Below, piece by piece: positions 1-8,585 of a stretch of DNA of 33,565 nt (within the stretch, counting starts at the first letter, position 1; each line of letters starts with the position of its first letter). The notes beneath the pieces were generated by a model. The model made no database searches, was not told the origin of the DNA, and was given only the letters and a program-made list of their open reading frames with translations. Position numbers and translations under genes: made by a program. The stretch is from Magnetovibrio sp. (GTDB lineage: Bacteria; Pseudomonadota; Alphaproteobacteria; Rhodospirillales_A; JABHCV01), in contig PBDF01000010.1 in the NCBI GenBank assembly GCA_002717285.1, positions 5,365 to 38,929 of the forward strand, in the 5' to 3' direction.

Positions 1-159
1 GAATCTGGTGGTCATGCCACATTGTTGCGCGCGGATGACAATGTTCGCTCACAAGTACCTGTATTTCATCCTCAAACAGAGGCTCAGGCTCGAATTTCTG
101 CAAGGATAAAAAATAGTTTTGACCCTAAAGGGCTGCTTTGCCCCGGGCGAATGGTGTAG
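1..159 (+). CDS. glcE: Glycolate oxidase FAD-binding subunit GlcE, C-terminal end only
   Basis: This open frame enters from the left edge and stops at TAG 157-159, leaving 52 codons. The readable tail contains HPQTEAQARI and ends in FDPKGLLCPGRM. The motif F-D-P-x-G-(L/I)-x-x-P-G-R-M is the usual C-terminus of GlcD/GlcE-type FAD-linked oxidase subunits. GlcE pairs with GlcD and GlcF in the membrane-associated glycolate oxidase, which oxidises glycolate to glyoxylate. The subunit choice rests on position: glcF follows after two bases, as in glcDEF operons. GlcD has a similar tail motif, so the assignment is an inference from order. The start and the FAD domain lie outside the window. Confidence 0.8.
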   Translation, partial: ESGGHATLLRADDNVRSQVPVFHPQTEAQARISARIKNSFDPKGLLCPGRMV

Positions 160-161
160 CC

Positions 162-1466
162 GTGCAAACAAACTTTAGTTCTGATCAATTAAACCAACCA
201 ACTATCTCAATTTCTAACGATATTTTACGTAAATGTGTTCATTGTGGTTTTTGCACAGCAACCTGCCCAACTTATGTATTACTCGGCGACGAACTCGATA
301 GTCCTCGTGGCCGAATTTATATGATCAAAGACATGTTAGAGAACGCAAAACCAGCCTCCTCGCTTGTAGTTAAGCATATTGATAGATGTTTAAGCTGCCT
401 ATCCTGTTCAACAACCTGTCCATCTGGTGTGGATTATATGCACTTGATAGACCATGCTAGAGAATATATCGAACAAACCTACTCGCGTAATGTGGGTGAC
501 CGATTTTTACGAAATTTATTAGCTTGGGTATTGCCAAAACCAACTCTTTTTCGTTGGGCGCTTCTGGGCGCAAAACTTGCGGAGCCCTTCAAAGTACTGA
601 TGCCCGGTCGCCTCAAAGGTATTATCACGATGGTACCAAAAAAAATACCAAGTCAATCAAGCTATGATTTGCCGCAAGTTTTCAGAGCTGTTGGCAAAAA
701 AAGAATGCGAGTTGCTCTGATGACGGGCTGTGCTCAGAAAGCGTTACGCCCATCTATAAACGAAGCAACTGTGCGTTTACTGACTCGTCATGGTTGTGAA
801 GTTGTTGTTGCGGCAAACGCAAGTTGTTGCGGGGCTTTGGTCCATCATCTTGGTATGAAAGCCACTGCACTTGATTCTGCTCGCAAGAATGTTGCGGCTT
901 GGATGGAAGAAGTTGAAGGAGGTGGACTTGATGCTATTGTAATAAACACTTCAGGTTGTGGTACAACTCTTAAAGATTATGGCTTCATGTTGCGCGATGA
1001 TGTTGATTGGGCAGAGAAAGCAAAACGAGTAGCCTCTCTTTGCAGGGATGTGAGTGAAATTATGTTGCTTCTCGGTTTAGATTATATCAAAGTTCAACAT
1101 GGGATACCTGTTGTTTATCAATCAGCTTGTTCAATGCAGCACGGGCAGAAGTTACACCAAGAGCCAAAAAACTTGCTCAAAAATGCTGGTTTTGATGTTT
1201 TCGAACCATTGGAAAGTCACTTGTGTTGTGGCTCTGCTGGAACTTATAATTTATTGCAACCTGAAATTGCTGAGCGGCTGAAAAACCGCAAGGTTAAAAA
1301 TCTAGAAGACCAGAATGCTGAAATAATTGCTACTGGTAACATTGGTTGTTTGATGCAAATTTCAGGTGCCACCCATCTTCCAGTTCTTCATACTGTTGAG
1401 TTGCTGGATTGGGCCACAGGCGGTCCAGTTCCTGATGATATTAAACATTTAATCAAGCACCCATAA
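162..1466 (+). CDS. glcF: Glycolate oxidase iron-sulfur subunit GlcF
   Basis: Electron-transfer subunit of glycolate oxidase (glycolate to glyoxylate), 434 residues from GTG 162. Two ferredoxin-type clusters are visible near the N-terminus: CVHCGFCTATCP and CLSCLSCSTTCP, each CxxCxxCxxxCP and able to bind a 4Fe-4S centre. Two cysteine-rich CCG modules follow, with CCGALVHH in the first half and CCGSAGTYNL near the end, as in GlcF, LutA and heterodisulfide reductase-like proteins. I chose GTG 162 because the resulting MQTN start resembles the E. coli GlcF N-terminus from memory and because it lies two bases after the glcE stop. A TTG at 138 would extend the protein by eight residues into glcE. 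No good Shine-Dalgarno sequence is visible, so translation is probably coupled to glcE. Confidence 0.93.
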   Translation: MQTNFSSDQLNQPTISISNDILRKCVHCGFCTATCPTYVLLGDELDSPRGRIYMIKDMLENAKPASSLVVKHIDRCLSCLSCSTTCPSGVDYMHLIDHAREYIEQTYSRNVGDRFLRNLLAWVLPKPTLFRWALLGAKLAEPFKVLMPGRLKGIITMVPKKIPSQSSYDLPQVFRAVGKKRMRVALMTGCAQKALRPSINEATVRLLTRHGCEVVVAANASCCGALVHHLGMKATALDSARKNVAAWMEEVEGGGLDAIVINTSGCGTTLKDYGFMLRDDVDWAEKAKRVASLCRDVSEIMLLLGLDYIKVQHGIPVVYQSACSMQHGQKLHQEPKNLLKNAGFDVFEPLESHLCCGSAGTYNLLQPEIAERLKNRKVKNLEDQNAEIIATGNIGCLMQISGATHLPVLHTVELLDWATGGPVPDDIKHLIKHP

Positions 1467-1510
1467 AAGTGTCTGCCGAAACCAAAATATCTGAATCTCT
1501 CTCAAGTAAT

Positions 1511-1542
1511 ACAAGCATGAAAGTATTATGTGTTATGCTTGT
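1511..1542. other. 8-bp inverted repeat downstream of glcF
   Basis: ACAAGCAT (1511-1518) and ATGCTTGT (1535-1542) are perfect inverted arms around a 16-base loop, starting 45 bases after the glcF stop. There is no T-run after the stem, so it is not a textbook intrinsic terminator. It could be a 3' mRNA-stabilising structure or an operator. It is the main structured element in the 222-base gap between glcF and the AsmA gene. Confidence 0.35.
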
Positions 1543-1642
1543 CCAATGTAATTATTAGCAATCAATGAAAAAAATATGTTGATACTTTATTTGCTCGACT
1601 GTTTCTTAGTAGCTAATGTACACCAATAAATGAAAAGCATGA

Positions 1643-1664
1643 CCACCTTAATCTAAAAAGGTGG
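1643..1664 (+). promoter_or_regulatory. Stem-loop in the leader just upstream of the AsmA-family gene
   Basis: CCACCTT (1643-1649) pairs perfectly with AAGGTGG (1658-1664). The stem ends 12 bases before the GGAG Shine-Dalgarno (1676-1679) of the TTG-started AsmA gene. It has no following T-run. In RNA it would sit directly before the ribosome-binding site and could tune translation. Structure is seen; function is inferred. Confidence 0.3.
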
Positions 1665-1688
1665 AATCTGCATAGGGAGCAAAAAGGT

Positions 1689-4600
1689 TTGAAAAAACTT
1701 CTACAGGGCATAGCTATTTTATTATGCTTACTCATTGCGATTATTTTAGTTGGTCCTAGTTTGATCAATTGGAATAATTACAAGGCCGATTTGATAAATG
1801 AGGTAGAACGGCTCAGCGGACGTCAGCTTGATATTAAAGGTGATATTGAAATTTCAATTTTACCTGCGCCAGCAGTTATTGCCGAGGATGTTTCGCTCTC
1901 AAATAGTGTGGGAGCTAGTGCCGAAAACCTGCTTACCCTCAAGTCTCTTGAGGTTAGGGTTGCTCTTGGCCCGCTTCTTGGGGGAAAGATAAAAGTCCAG
2001 ACAGTAAGGCTAATTGATCCTGTTATAGAACTACAACGTTTTGCTGATGGACATACCAACGTGGACTTTTTTTTCATTAATAATGAATTAAAAGATGAGA
2101 AGCCTGAAATGCAGATTGGCGATATAGAACTTGCTGAGTCCACTGAGATTTTGAAGCCCAACGAGAGTGTTTCTCGTTTTAGTCTTGATAACTTCTCAAT
2201 CCAAAATGCTCGTTTGAATTATCGAGATGACATGTCCGGAAGAACTGAGACCATTGAAAATTTTGATGCTACCTTTGCAGCCTCTTCGCCATCAGGACCG
2301 TTTGCAAGCTCGGGTAGTATGGTCGTTGGAGGATTTCCACTGGAATATACAATTTCTGTTGACAAAATTATTGAAGAGCGCACCGCACCCATAAGTTTGA
2401 CTGTATCACTTGATCCTGGCCAGACAAAAACGTCCTTTTCTGGCGCCATCATTGGATTGGATGAGGTCCCGAGGTTTGAGGGTTTGGTTAAAACAACTGG
2501 AAAAAATTTAGCCGAGTTAGTTCAGTTTGCTAATCCGAAATCGTCCTTTCCAGGACTTTTAGGTCAAGAGTTTAGTATTGATGCCAGAGTAGCGGCCTCG
2601 GCTGAGGCTGCCGACATATCAGAATTAAGTATAAGCTTAGGGAACGCTATTGCAAAAGGTTCTGCAGGTTTGAATATCAAGGGACATCCCAGCGCTAACA
2701 TTAGTTTAGCACTTGATAGCTTGGATTTGGACAAATGGCTTGCTTTCCCTGCAATGAGTGCTGCTGTGGAAGAAGTGCTAAAAAAGGAAAAAAACCATAC
2801 AGGAGGGGGTGGAACAGAGACTACTACTGCTTTTGTTATGGGTGATAAGGTGGAAACTGCAAATTCTGGTCGCCATGATTTTCTGTCAGATTTTATCGAC
2901 GTCACAATTAATGTCACAGCAAAATCTGTTGCTTTTAACAAAGGGTTGGTCCGTCAGGTTCGTTTGAGTGCAGAGGTATCTGGTGGTGAAATCACAATTA
3001 GTCACGCTTCTGCTAATTTACCGGGTAATGCGAGTGTGGATTTATTTGGCTTTGTTCTGACGGATAAGCTTTTGCCCCGGTTTGATGGCAAAATGGAAGT
3101 ATCTGTAGAAAATTTAAGGGGGATGATGGACTGGCTTGATGCGCCCATGCCATCTGTACCGGCTGATCGTCTTCTTAGGATCGTTTTGTCAGGTAATGTG
3201 GAGGCAACACAGAGTAAAATTTCTTTGAGTAAACTTGATTTGCAGTTTGATAGTTCTCGTTTAACAGGCAAGACTGAGCTATCCTTTGACGAGAGGTTAT
3301 CTGTAGATGCTGACTTAACGCTTGATAGGCTTAATCTAGATTCTTATTTGGGAGATTCTCAAACTAAAGCTGTGGTTAATGCAAAAAAAGTCCCTCAAGA
3401 TGTCAAAAAAAATCTCTCAAAAAAAATCAAACTAACTGAAGATCAAGCCTCGAATCCTTTAGCTATATTTAAAAATCTAGACGCAAACATAAAAAGTAAA
3501 GTCAAGACTCTGGTTTATGACGGCACCCAAGTTAAAGATGCTAATCTTAAATTGTCGTTGAGAGACGGCACAATCAATGTGCATCATTTGAGTGTTGAGA
3601 AGTTGGCTGGCTCAACTTTTAGAGCACATGGTTCTCTGAGTGATATTGAGGGCATACCAATGATGAAAGGGGTCGTACTTGATGCTAAATTTAGTGACTT
3701 ATCTAGGTTTTTTCGTTTATTTGGAAAAAATATTCCAATTGATCGCGAAGAGCTTGGGGAAATTAATCTTAGAGGAAAAATTGATGGGCCACTTTTAAAA
3801 CCTAATGTTGCTTTTAAATTAAAAGGAGCTGGAGCAGATATAAAGGCTAAGGGCAAGTTCTCTATGCTCTCCCTTGATGGCAGTTTTAAGGGTGATTTAA
3901 AAGTTGTCATTGGAGATTTGGTCAGGATACTCAGACCTTTAGGGATTAATAATCATTTAAACGGCAAGTTTGGTGCTTTTGACCTAGATAGTGAAATAAA
4001 AATTGATAAATCAGGTTTGATCCTCAGTGATTTAAAGGCGAATTTAGGGAGCGTGCCTGTTGTTGGCACTACAAAAATTTTACTGGTCGATCCAAGGACT
4101 AAAGTTGATGCGGATTTGAGTACTGGCGTAATAGCTGTTAATCAACACTTTGCGTTCTCAGATGATACATTGTCAAAGAAGCCAAGAACTACTTTTCCTA
4201 CTGCACGGCCTGCCTTGGGACGTTCTACAAAGAAAACGAAACTTGAGGATCTAACAGATTTTTCGCCAGGGAGATGGCCAACGAATCCTGTTGATTTATC
4301 CTTCCTGGAAAATTTTGATGCAAATATAAGGCTCAAATCTGAAGTATTAGCTTACGGGAGATACAGAATTAGTAATAGTAACTTACAAGCAACTATTGCT
4401 GACGGTATTCTAACAATCAATGAGCTGAATGGAGAACTATTTGGCGGTACTATCAAAGTAACTGCAACTGCAAAGTCTGCCTCTCCATTAACTTTTGAGA
4501 GTGCTGTATCTCTAAATGCTTTGAGTATGGAGAAGGGCTTATTAGCAGCAATAGGTGAAAGCCCTGCAAGTGGACTAGCAGGAATGAATGTTAAATTGGC

Positions 4601-5282
4601 TGCAAGTGGATATACCATTTCCGATTTAGTTGCATCGCTCAATGGAAGCGGGTCAATTGGTCTTGAGGCTATAAACGTTAGTAGGATGGGTAGGGGAACA
4701 ACCTTTTCTCCGGTGCTTGGTCTGCTTTCCCAATTAAATAATATTGGTGGAAAGCTCTCTGGAGGTAATTCAAGTAAAGGTTTTGCAAATATTACGGGCA
4801 CTTTTGATATTAAAAGAGGAATAGCACAATCCGAAGATTTACAATTGGCATCAACTATGGGTAACGGTTATGCAAAGGGAAAATTTGATTTGTCTCGCTG
4901 GTTGATCAACGTGGCTGGACAATTTGAATTTTCGCCAAATTTTATTGGAAAGATGCTTAAGACTGGAGGTACTATTTCAACACAGCTGCCATTTTCTATT
5001 CGAGGGGAATTGAACTCCCCTAGTGTTAAATTAGATACTACTAAACTTATAAGTGGTGAGATCATTAAAAAAGGTTTGGATAGTATCTTAAAGAAAAAGG
5101 GCGTTGGGGGTCTGCTAAAAAACATCCTACCGGGAATGGGTGTGCCAAATCAAAAAGCAAGATCACCATCACAGTTGCCAATAGAACAAGGTACGACCTC
5201 ATCTACGCCTGCCCCTCAAAATCAGCAAAAAGTTCCTCCAGGGGAAATTCTTAAAAAATTGATTATCGATTTGGGTCGTTAG
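1689..5282 (+). CDS. Large AsmA-family inner-membrane/periplasmic protein
   Basis: A 1197-residue protein of the AsmA/TamB-like superfamily, anchored in the inner membrane with a long periplasmic part. These proteins are thought to help lipid transport or outer-membrane assembly. The N-terminus is one hydrophobic segment (about residues 4-24, GIAILLCLLIAIILV) followed by the family signature: INWNNYKADL, then a G-R-x-L-D-I-x-G-D-I sequence and a conserved proline-containing strand. The rest is repetitive beta-rich sequence. A low-complexity GGGG/TTT stretch lies near residue 372. The C-terminal third resembles the AsmA C-terminal domain (GSGSIGLEAINVSRM), and the last 60 residues are rich in P, Q and S. 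It starts with TTG at 1689, preceded by GGAG at 1676-1679. It is much longer than E. coli AsmA (about 617 residues). The specific substrate cannot be read from sequence. Confidence 0.85.
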   Translation: MKKLLQGIAILLCLLIAIILVGPSLINWNNYKADLINEVERLSGRQLDIKGDIEISILPAPAVIAEDVSLSNSVGASAENLLTLKSLEVRVALGPLLGGKIKVQTVRLIDPVIELQRFADGHTNVDFFFINNELKDEKPEMQIGDIELAESTEILKPNESVSRFSLDNFSIQNARLNYRDDMSGRTETIENFDATFAASSPSGPFASSGSMVVGGFPLEYTISVDKIIEERTAPISLTVSLDPGQTKTSFSGAIIGLDEVPRFEGLVKTTGKNLAELVQFANPKSSFPGLLGQEFSIDARVAASAEAADISELSISLGNAIAKGSAGLNIKGHPSANISLALDSLDLDKWLAFPAMSAAVEEVLKKEKNHTGGGGTETTTAFVMGDKVETANSGRHDFLSDFIDVTINVTAKSVAFNKGLVRQVRLSAEVSGGEITISHASANLPGNASVDLFGFVLTDKLLPRFDGKMEVSVENLRGMMDWLDAPMPSVPADRLLRIVLSGNVEATQSKISLSKLDLQFDSSRLTGKTELSFDERLSVDADLTLDRLNLDSYLGDSQTKAVVNAKKVPQDVKKNLSKKIKLTEDQASNPLAIFKNLDANIKSKVKTLVYDGTQVKDANLKLSLRDGTINVHHLSVEKLAGSTFRAHGSLSDIEGIPMMKGVVLDAKFSDLSRFFRLFGKNIPIDREELGEINLRGKIDGPLLKPNVAFKLKGAGADIKAKGKFSMLSLDGSFKGDLKVVIGDLVRILRPLGINNHLNGKFGAFDLDSEIKIDKSGLILSDLKANLGSVPVVGTTKILLVDPRTKVDADLSTGVIAVNQHFAFSDDTLSKKPRTTFPTARPALGRSTKKTKLEDLTDFSPGRWPTNPVDLSFLENFDANIRLKSEVLAYGRYRISNSNLQATIADGILTINELNGELFGGTIKVTATAKSASPLTFESAVSLNALSMEKGLLAAIGESPASGLAGMNVKLAASGYTISDLVASLNGSGSIGLEAINVSRMGRGTTFSPVLGLLSQLNNIGGKLSGGNSSKGFANITGTFDIKRGIAQSEDLQLASTMGNGYAKGKFDLSRWLINVAGQFEFSPNFIGKMLKTGGTISTQLPFSIRGELNSPSVKLDTTKLISGEIIKKGLDSILKKKGVGGLLKNILPGMGVPNQKARSPSQLPIEQGTTSSTPAPQNQQKVPPGEILKKLIIDLGR

Positions 5283-5497
5283 CTCATAGCATGTTCTAGC
5301 ACATAAAGGCGAATTGCGCTGGAGAGGTTACCACTGCGACTACTGTCAATTTTAGAGATGAGGTCGTTTATGGAAAGATTCTTTTCGATAGCAATGTGGC
5401 GTAAGATGTTCCAGAAAGCATTTTCAATAGAAATACTTGTTCTATGGCCTTTAATAAGAACGGAGTGCTTGCAAATGCATGATGGATTATTAACCAT
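5279..5497 (-). CDS. Small ribbon-helix-helix domain protein
   Basis: A 72-residue protein with the look of the alphaproteobacterial ribbon-helix-helix domain family: KHSVLIKGHRTSISIENAFW, then a helix (LRHIAIEKNLSINDLI) and GNLSSAIRLYVLEH. The S-I-S-I strand followed by two helices matches an RHH DNA-binding fold, so a role as a small regulator is likely, but its operator is unknown. I chose ATG 5497 because AGGA precedes it by six bases inside the end of the hydrolase gene and because it gives the usual size. The start overlaps the hydrolase stop by eight bases, suggesting translational coupling. Its stop overlaps the AsmA stop tail-to-tail by four bases. Confidence 0.75.
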   Translation of the reverse strand: MVNNPSCICKHSVLIKGHRTSISIENAFWNILRHIAIEKNLSINDLISKIDSSRSGNLSSAIRLYVLEHAMS

Positions 5498-6122
5498 GGG
5501 AGTTCCTGTGCAGAGTTTGAATAAAATTAACAAAGGCATCTAATGCATCGTCCAAGTTTTGTTGTTTGCTACGATCAGATCTTCTTCGAGGCTTAAAGCT
5601 ATGATCCCCATCTACTAACCAGTGGAAACAAATGTTATCTGAAATTGTATATCCAGAAATTTCATCCTTATTTCCAAAACTGTCACGATCACCTTGTAAA
5701 AAGAGAGAGGGAGTTTTGAGCCTTTCTAAATGACTAATTCTGAGTTTATCCGGTCTATTAAATGGATGAAAGGGATAACCTAGGCAAACCAATCCCAAGA
5801 CATTGGCCTCATCTGCAATCATAGAAGCAACTCTTCCACCAAGGGATTTACCACCAATAATAAGTTTTTCATGTCCTATTTCATCAATGACTTGATGCCA
5901 CGTTTTAATAAGCAACTCAATCTTGTTCGGTAAAGTTTTTTTCCCTGATATACGCCTTTCCGACATGTAAGGAAATTCAAAGCGAGCAACTCTTGCGCCA
6001 TGCTTCGCAAGCCCCTCAGCAAAAAAAGTCATGAATTGGGTATCCATCGGGGCTCCTGAACCGTGTGCTAGTGCAACTGAAAAGAGTGTGTTTTTCGATC
6101 CATTAAAAATAATTTTAGTCAT
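5490..6122 (-). CDS. KANL3/Tex30-type alpha/beta hydrolase
   Basis: A 210-residue single-domain alpha/beta hydrolase. N-terminal LAHGSGAPMD is the oxyanion-side loop typical of the KANL3/Tex30-like group. The nucleophile is Ser93 in GGKSLGGR, the acid is probably Asp145 or Asp147 in QGDRDSFG, and the base is His174 in DGDHSFKPR. No signal peptide is seen, so it is cytoplasmic. Substrates in this group are poorly known. I chose ATG 6122 over an upstream TTG at 6155, since the protein then begins MTKIIFNG right before the first strand; neither has a clear Shine-Dalgarno. It lies 243 bases after fumarase on the same strand and overlaps the RHH gene, so these two are likely one translation unit. 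Confidence 0.8.
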   Translation of the reverse strand: MTKIIFNGSKNTLFSVALAHGSGAPMDTQFMTFFAEGLAKHGARVARFEFPYMSERRISGKKTLPNKIELLIKTWHQVIDEIGHEKLIIGGKSLGGRVASMIADEANVLGLVCLGYPFHPFNRPDKLRISHLERLKTPSLFLQGDRDSFGNKDEISGYTISDNICFHWLVDGDHSFKPRRRSDRSKQQNLDDALDAFVNFIQTLHRNSHG

Positions 6123-6223
6123 ATGGTTATCAATATCAGAAAAAATAAAAGACAAACAAACGGAAATTTAAATGTCTTGAATGTTGCTTGATGTTAACGG
6201 CAGTAATAAAAAGAAACTGAGTT

Positions 6224-6249
6224 GTTTAGCTTTTCATCTTTAGCTAAGC
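6224..6249 (-). terminator. Possible weak intrinsic terminator between fumarase and hydrolase genes
   Basis: Read on the minus strand, GCTTAGC (6249-6243) pairs with GCTAAAC (6230-6224) with one G-U wobble. A T-rich stretch (TTTCTTTTTATT) begins about nine bases later. The stem is only 7 bp and the T-run is offset, so this is weak. It sits in the 243-base gap downstream of fumarase, the only sizeable break in the ssrA-sspB-fum-hydrolase-RHH series. Next to the fumarase stop a smaller TTCCAA/TTGGAA hairpin (6345-6359) has no T-run. Confidence 0.25.
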
Positions 6250-6365
6250 AAAAAATTCAGGTTTGTGACAATTGTATATTCATAATTAGATTTAAATTAG
6301 TAGGTTTCACTATATGTGGGCCAATTGAGGATATATGTGACGCTTTCCAAGCGTTGGAATGGGGT

Positions 6366-7982
6366 TTATCCAGTAAAACTTGCATAAAAATCATTACCCT
6401 TATTGTCAATAACGATAAAGGCAGGAAAGTTGATAACCTCAATGCGCCAGATTGCTTCCATTCCAAGTTCTTCAAAATCCTGAACTCTTACTTTCTTAAT
6501 GCAATCCATTGCGAGTCTTGCTGCGGGTCCACCAATAGAACCAAGGTAAAAACCCCCATGTTTTTTGCAGGAAGCAGTCACATGGGATGAGCGATTACCC
6601 TTTGCCAGCATGATTAAGGACCCACCTGCGGCTTGAAATTGTTCAACATATGTGTCCATGCGGCCGGCTGTAGTGGGGCCAAAGGACCCTGATTTGTAGC
6701 CCTCAGGTTTTTTTGCAGGGCCCGCGTAATAGATGGGGTAGTTCTTAAAGAAATGAGGTAATTCTTTACCAGAATCTAAAAGCTCTTTGAGCCTTGCATG
6801 CGCAATGTCGCGAGCTACAATTAAGGTACCGCTGATAGACAGTCTAGTTTTTACTGGTTGCATAGAGAGTTTGTGCAGCACCTCTCTTATGGGTTTGTTT
6901 GTATTAATTTCTATAACGGTATCAGAAAGATGGCTCTCAGAGATGTTTGGAAGGTATTTTGCAGGATCACGTTCTAGTGTTTCAATGAAAACACCCTTAG
7001 ATGTTATTTTCCCTTTACATTGTCGGTCAGCTGAACATGAAACACCAATACCAACTGGGCAAGATGCTCCGTGACGTGGCAAGCGAATAACGCGAACATC
7101 GTGACAAAAATATTTACCGCCAAACTGAGCTCCAATTCCCATTTTCTGTGTCATTTTGTGAATTAAAGCTTCCATTGTTAAATCTCGAAAGGCTTGTCCG
7201 TTTTTATTTCCCTCGATAGGAAGTGTGTCTAGATATTTAGCCGAGGCTAGTTTAACCGTTTTTAAATTAGCTTCGGCAGAAGTGCCACCAATAACAATAG
7301 CCAAGTGGTAGGGAGGACAAGCTGCTGTGCCAAGAGTTCGGATTTTTTCATCCATAAATTTCATCAGATTGTCCATATTTAACAATGCTTTAGTTTTCTG
7401 ATATAAAAATGTCTTGTTTGCGGATCCACCTCCTTTAGCCATGAATAGAAAATGGTATTCATCTCCCACAGTAGCATAAAGATCAATCTGAGCTGGTAGA
7501 TTGTTACCTGTATTGATCTCAGTAAACATGTCTAATGGGGCAAGTTGAGAATAGCGAAAATTGCTCTCACGAAAAGTACTGAAAATCCCCTCACTTAAAG
7601 CTGCCTCATCATCACCCCCGGTCCATACTTGTTGACCTTTGTAGCCATGAATAATTGCCGTTCCTGTGTCCTGACACATGGGTAAAATTCCACCAGCAGC
7701 TATATTTGCATTTTTCAATAAATCTAGTGCAACAAAGCGATCGTTTTCGGATGCCTCTAGATCATCAAAAATATCCCGGAGCTGTTGAAGATGTCCCGGC
7801 CTCAGCAGGTGTGAAATTTCCCTCATGGCCTCTGTGCAAAGCACCGTCAGCGCTTGTGGTTCAATTTTAAGTATGGCTTTGCCTTCAAATTTAGTACTGC
7901 TGACATAATCATTAGTAACAAGTCGCCACGACGTGTTGTTTTTTGCCAATGGGAACAGCGTGTGATGAACGTAATTGCTCAT
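6366..7982 (-). CDS. fumA: Fumarate hydratase, class I (iron-sulfur type)
   Basis: Class I, oxygen-sensitive 4Fe-4S fumarase: reversible hydration of fumarate to (S)-malate in the TCA cycle, cytoplasmic. At 538 residues it is close to E. coli FumA. Likely cluster ligands are Cys103 (PMCQDTG), Cys222 (GTAACPPYH) and Cys316 (GVSCSADR), at almost the same positions as in the E. coli enzyme. The N-terminal dehydratase domain is followed by the C-terminal swivelling beta domain containing GPTTAGRMD and the GGSAA-like [11 protein letters not shown] 7982 has AGGAAC upstream that overlaps the sspB stop codon, and the gap to sspB is 12 bases, so the two are probably cotranscribed. Symbol fumA is used for the class; no class II fumC is in the window. 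Confidence 0.95.
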   Translation of the reverse strand: MSNYVHHTLFPLAKNNTSWRLVTNDYVSSTKFEGKAILKIEPQALTVLCTEAMREISHLLRPGHLQQLRDIFDDLEASENDRFVALDLLKNANIAAGGILPMCQDTGTAIIHGYKGQQVWTGGDDEAALSEGIFSTFRESNFRYSQLAPLDMFTEINTGNNLPAQIDLYATVGDEYHFLFMAKGGGSANKTFLYQKTKALLNMDNLMKFMDEKIRTLGTAACPPYHLAIVIGGTSAEANLKTVKLASAKYLDTLPIEGNKNGQAFRDLTMEALIHKMTQKMGIGAQFGGKYFCHDVRVIRLPRHGASCPVGIGVSCSADRQCKGKITSKGVFIETLERDPAKYLPNISESHLSDTVIEINTNKPIREVLHKLSMQPVKTRLSISGTLIVARDIAHARLKELLDSGKELPHFFKNYPIYYAGPAKKPEGYKSGSFGPTTAGRMDTYVEQFQAAGGSLIMLAKGNRSSHVTASCKKHGGFYLGSIGGPAARLAMDCIKKVRVQDFEELGMEAIWRIEVINFPAFIVIDNKGNDFYASFTG

Positions 7983-7994
7983 GCAATAGAGTTC

Positions 7995-8534
7995 CTATTT
8001 TTTTCGAAAAGTATCCAAAGCAATAATTTTGCCCATTTTATCATCTTTCTCTTGCTTGTCATCAACTGCAGAAAAGGGCAATTTTTTTTCTTCTTGCTTT
8101 TCAGCGTCAATCATGACGCCTACAATTGCAGGCTTTTGAGATGAGATTGGAGTGTGTTTAGCCTCTTTCTTCTTTTGTTCTGCTATTTTTAATTGCAGAA
8201 CAAAATTAACAGCGGGGTCTGCAAATGTGATGATGGATGAATAAGGTATGCGCAAATGGCACGGTTGACCACCAAAACTGAGTGAGACGCTAAACCCATC
8301 ATGAGTAACTTCTAAGTCATTAAATTGGTGTTGCAATACAATGGTCATTTCCTCAGGATGCTCAGATTGAAGATGATCTGGTATCTCAACATCAGCATGG
8401 CTAGTAAGGAAAGTAATAAAAAAATGATGATTGTCTGGCAAGCCATTGAGAACGGTTTGTTCCAGGGCACGCCTTATGACAACACGAAGGGCCTCTTCAA
8501 CCCATTCCTCATAATTCAATGTTTCTTCATTCAT
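7995..8534 (-). CDS. sspB: Alphaproteobacterial SspB-type ClpXP adaptor
   Basis: A 179-residue SspB-family protein, the adaptor that captures ssrA-tagged polypeptides and hands them to ClpXP. The folded N-terminal domain (about residues 5-115) has the family pattern VVIRRALEQ, HHFFITFLT, PEEMTIVLQHQF and FSVSLSFGGQPCHLRIP. It is followed by a charged flexible linker rich in K, E and Q. The last residues, GKIIALDTFRKK, match the short conserved C-terminal ClpX-binding tail of the family. The ATG at 8534 is the only in-frame option because TAG lies two codons upstream. AAGGAG lies 15 bases before it, a rather long spacing. It is immediately downstream of ssrA on the same strand and 12 bases upstream of fumarase. 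Confidence 0.9.
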   Translation of the reverse strand: MNEETLNYEEWVEEALRVVIRRALEQTVLNGLPDNHHFFITFLTSHADVEIPDHLQSEHPEEMTIVLQHQFNDLEVTHDGFSVSLSFGGQPCHLRIPYSSIITFADPAVNFVLQLKIAEQKKKEAKHTPISSQKPAIVGVMIDAEKQEEKKLPFSAVDDKQEKDDKMGKIIALDTFRKK

Positions 8535-8585
8535 GATCTACAATTATTACTCCTTCTTGACCTCTCGAAAAAGACCAATGTTTTA

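Noticed and set aside
3404..3430. Two A8 tracts in the AsmA gene as possible frameshift sites
   Set aside because: The frame stays open on both sides and the protein remains family-like; there is no alternative frame of useful length.
4352..4801. A 149-codon minus-strand open frame inside the AsmA gene
   Set aside because: It is opposite a clear AsmA-family coding region, with no family motifs and no plausible ribosome-binding site. Several similar antisense frames in this gene have the same explanation.
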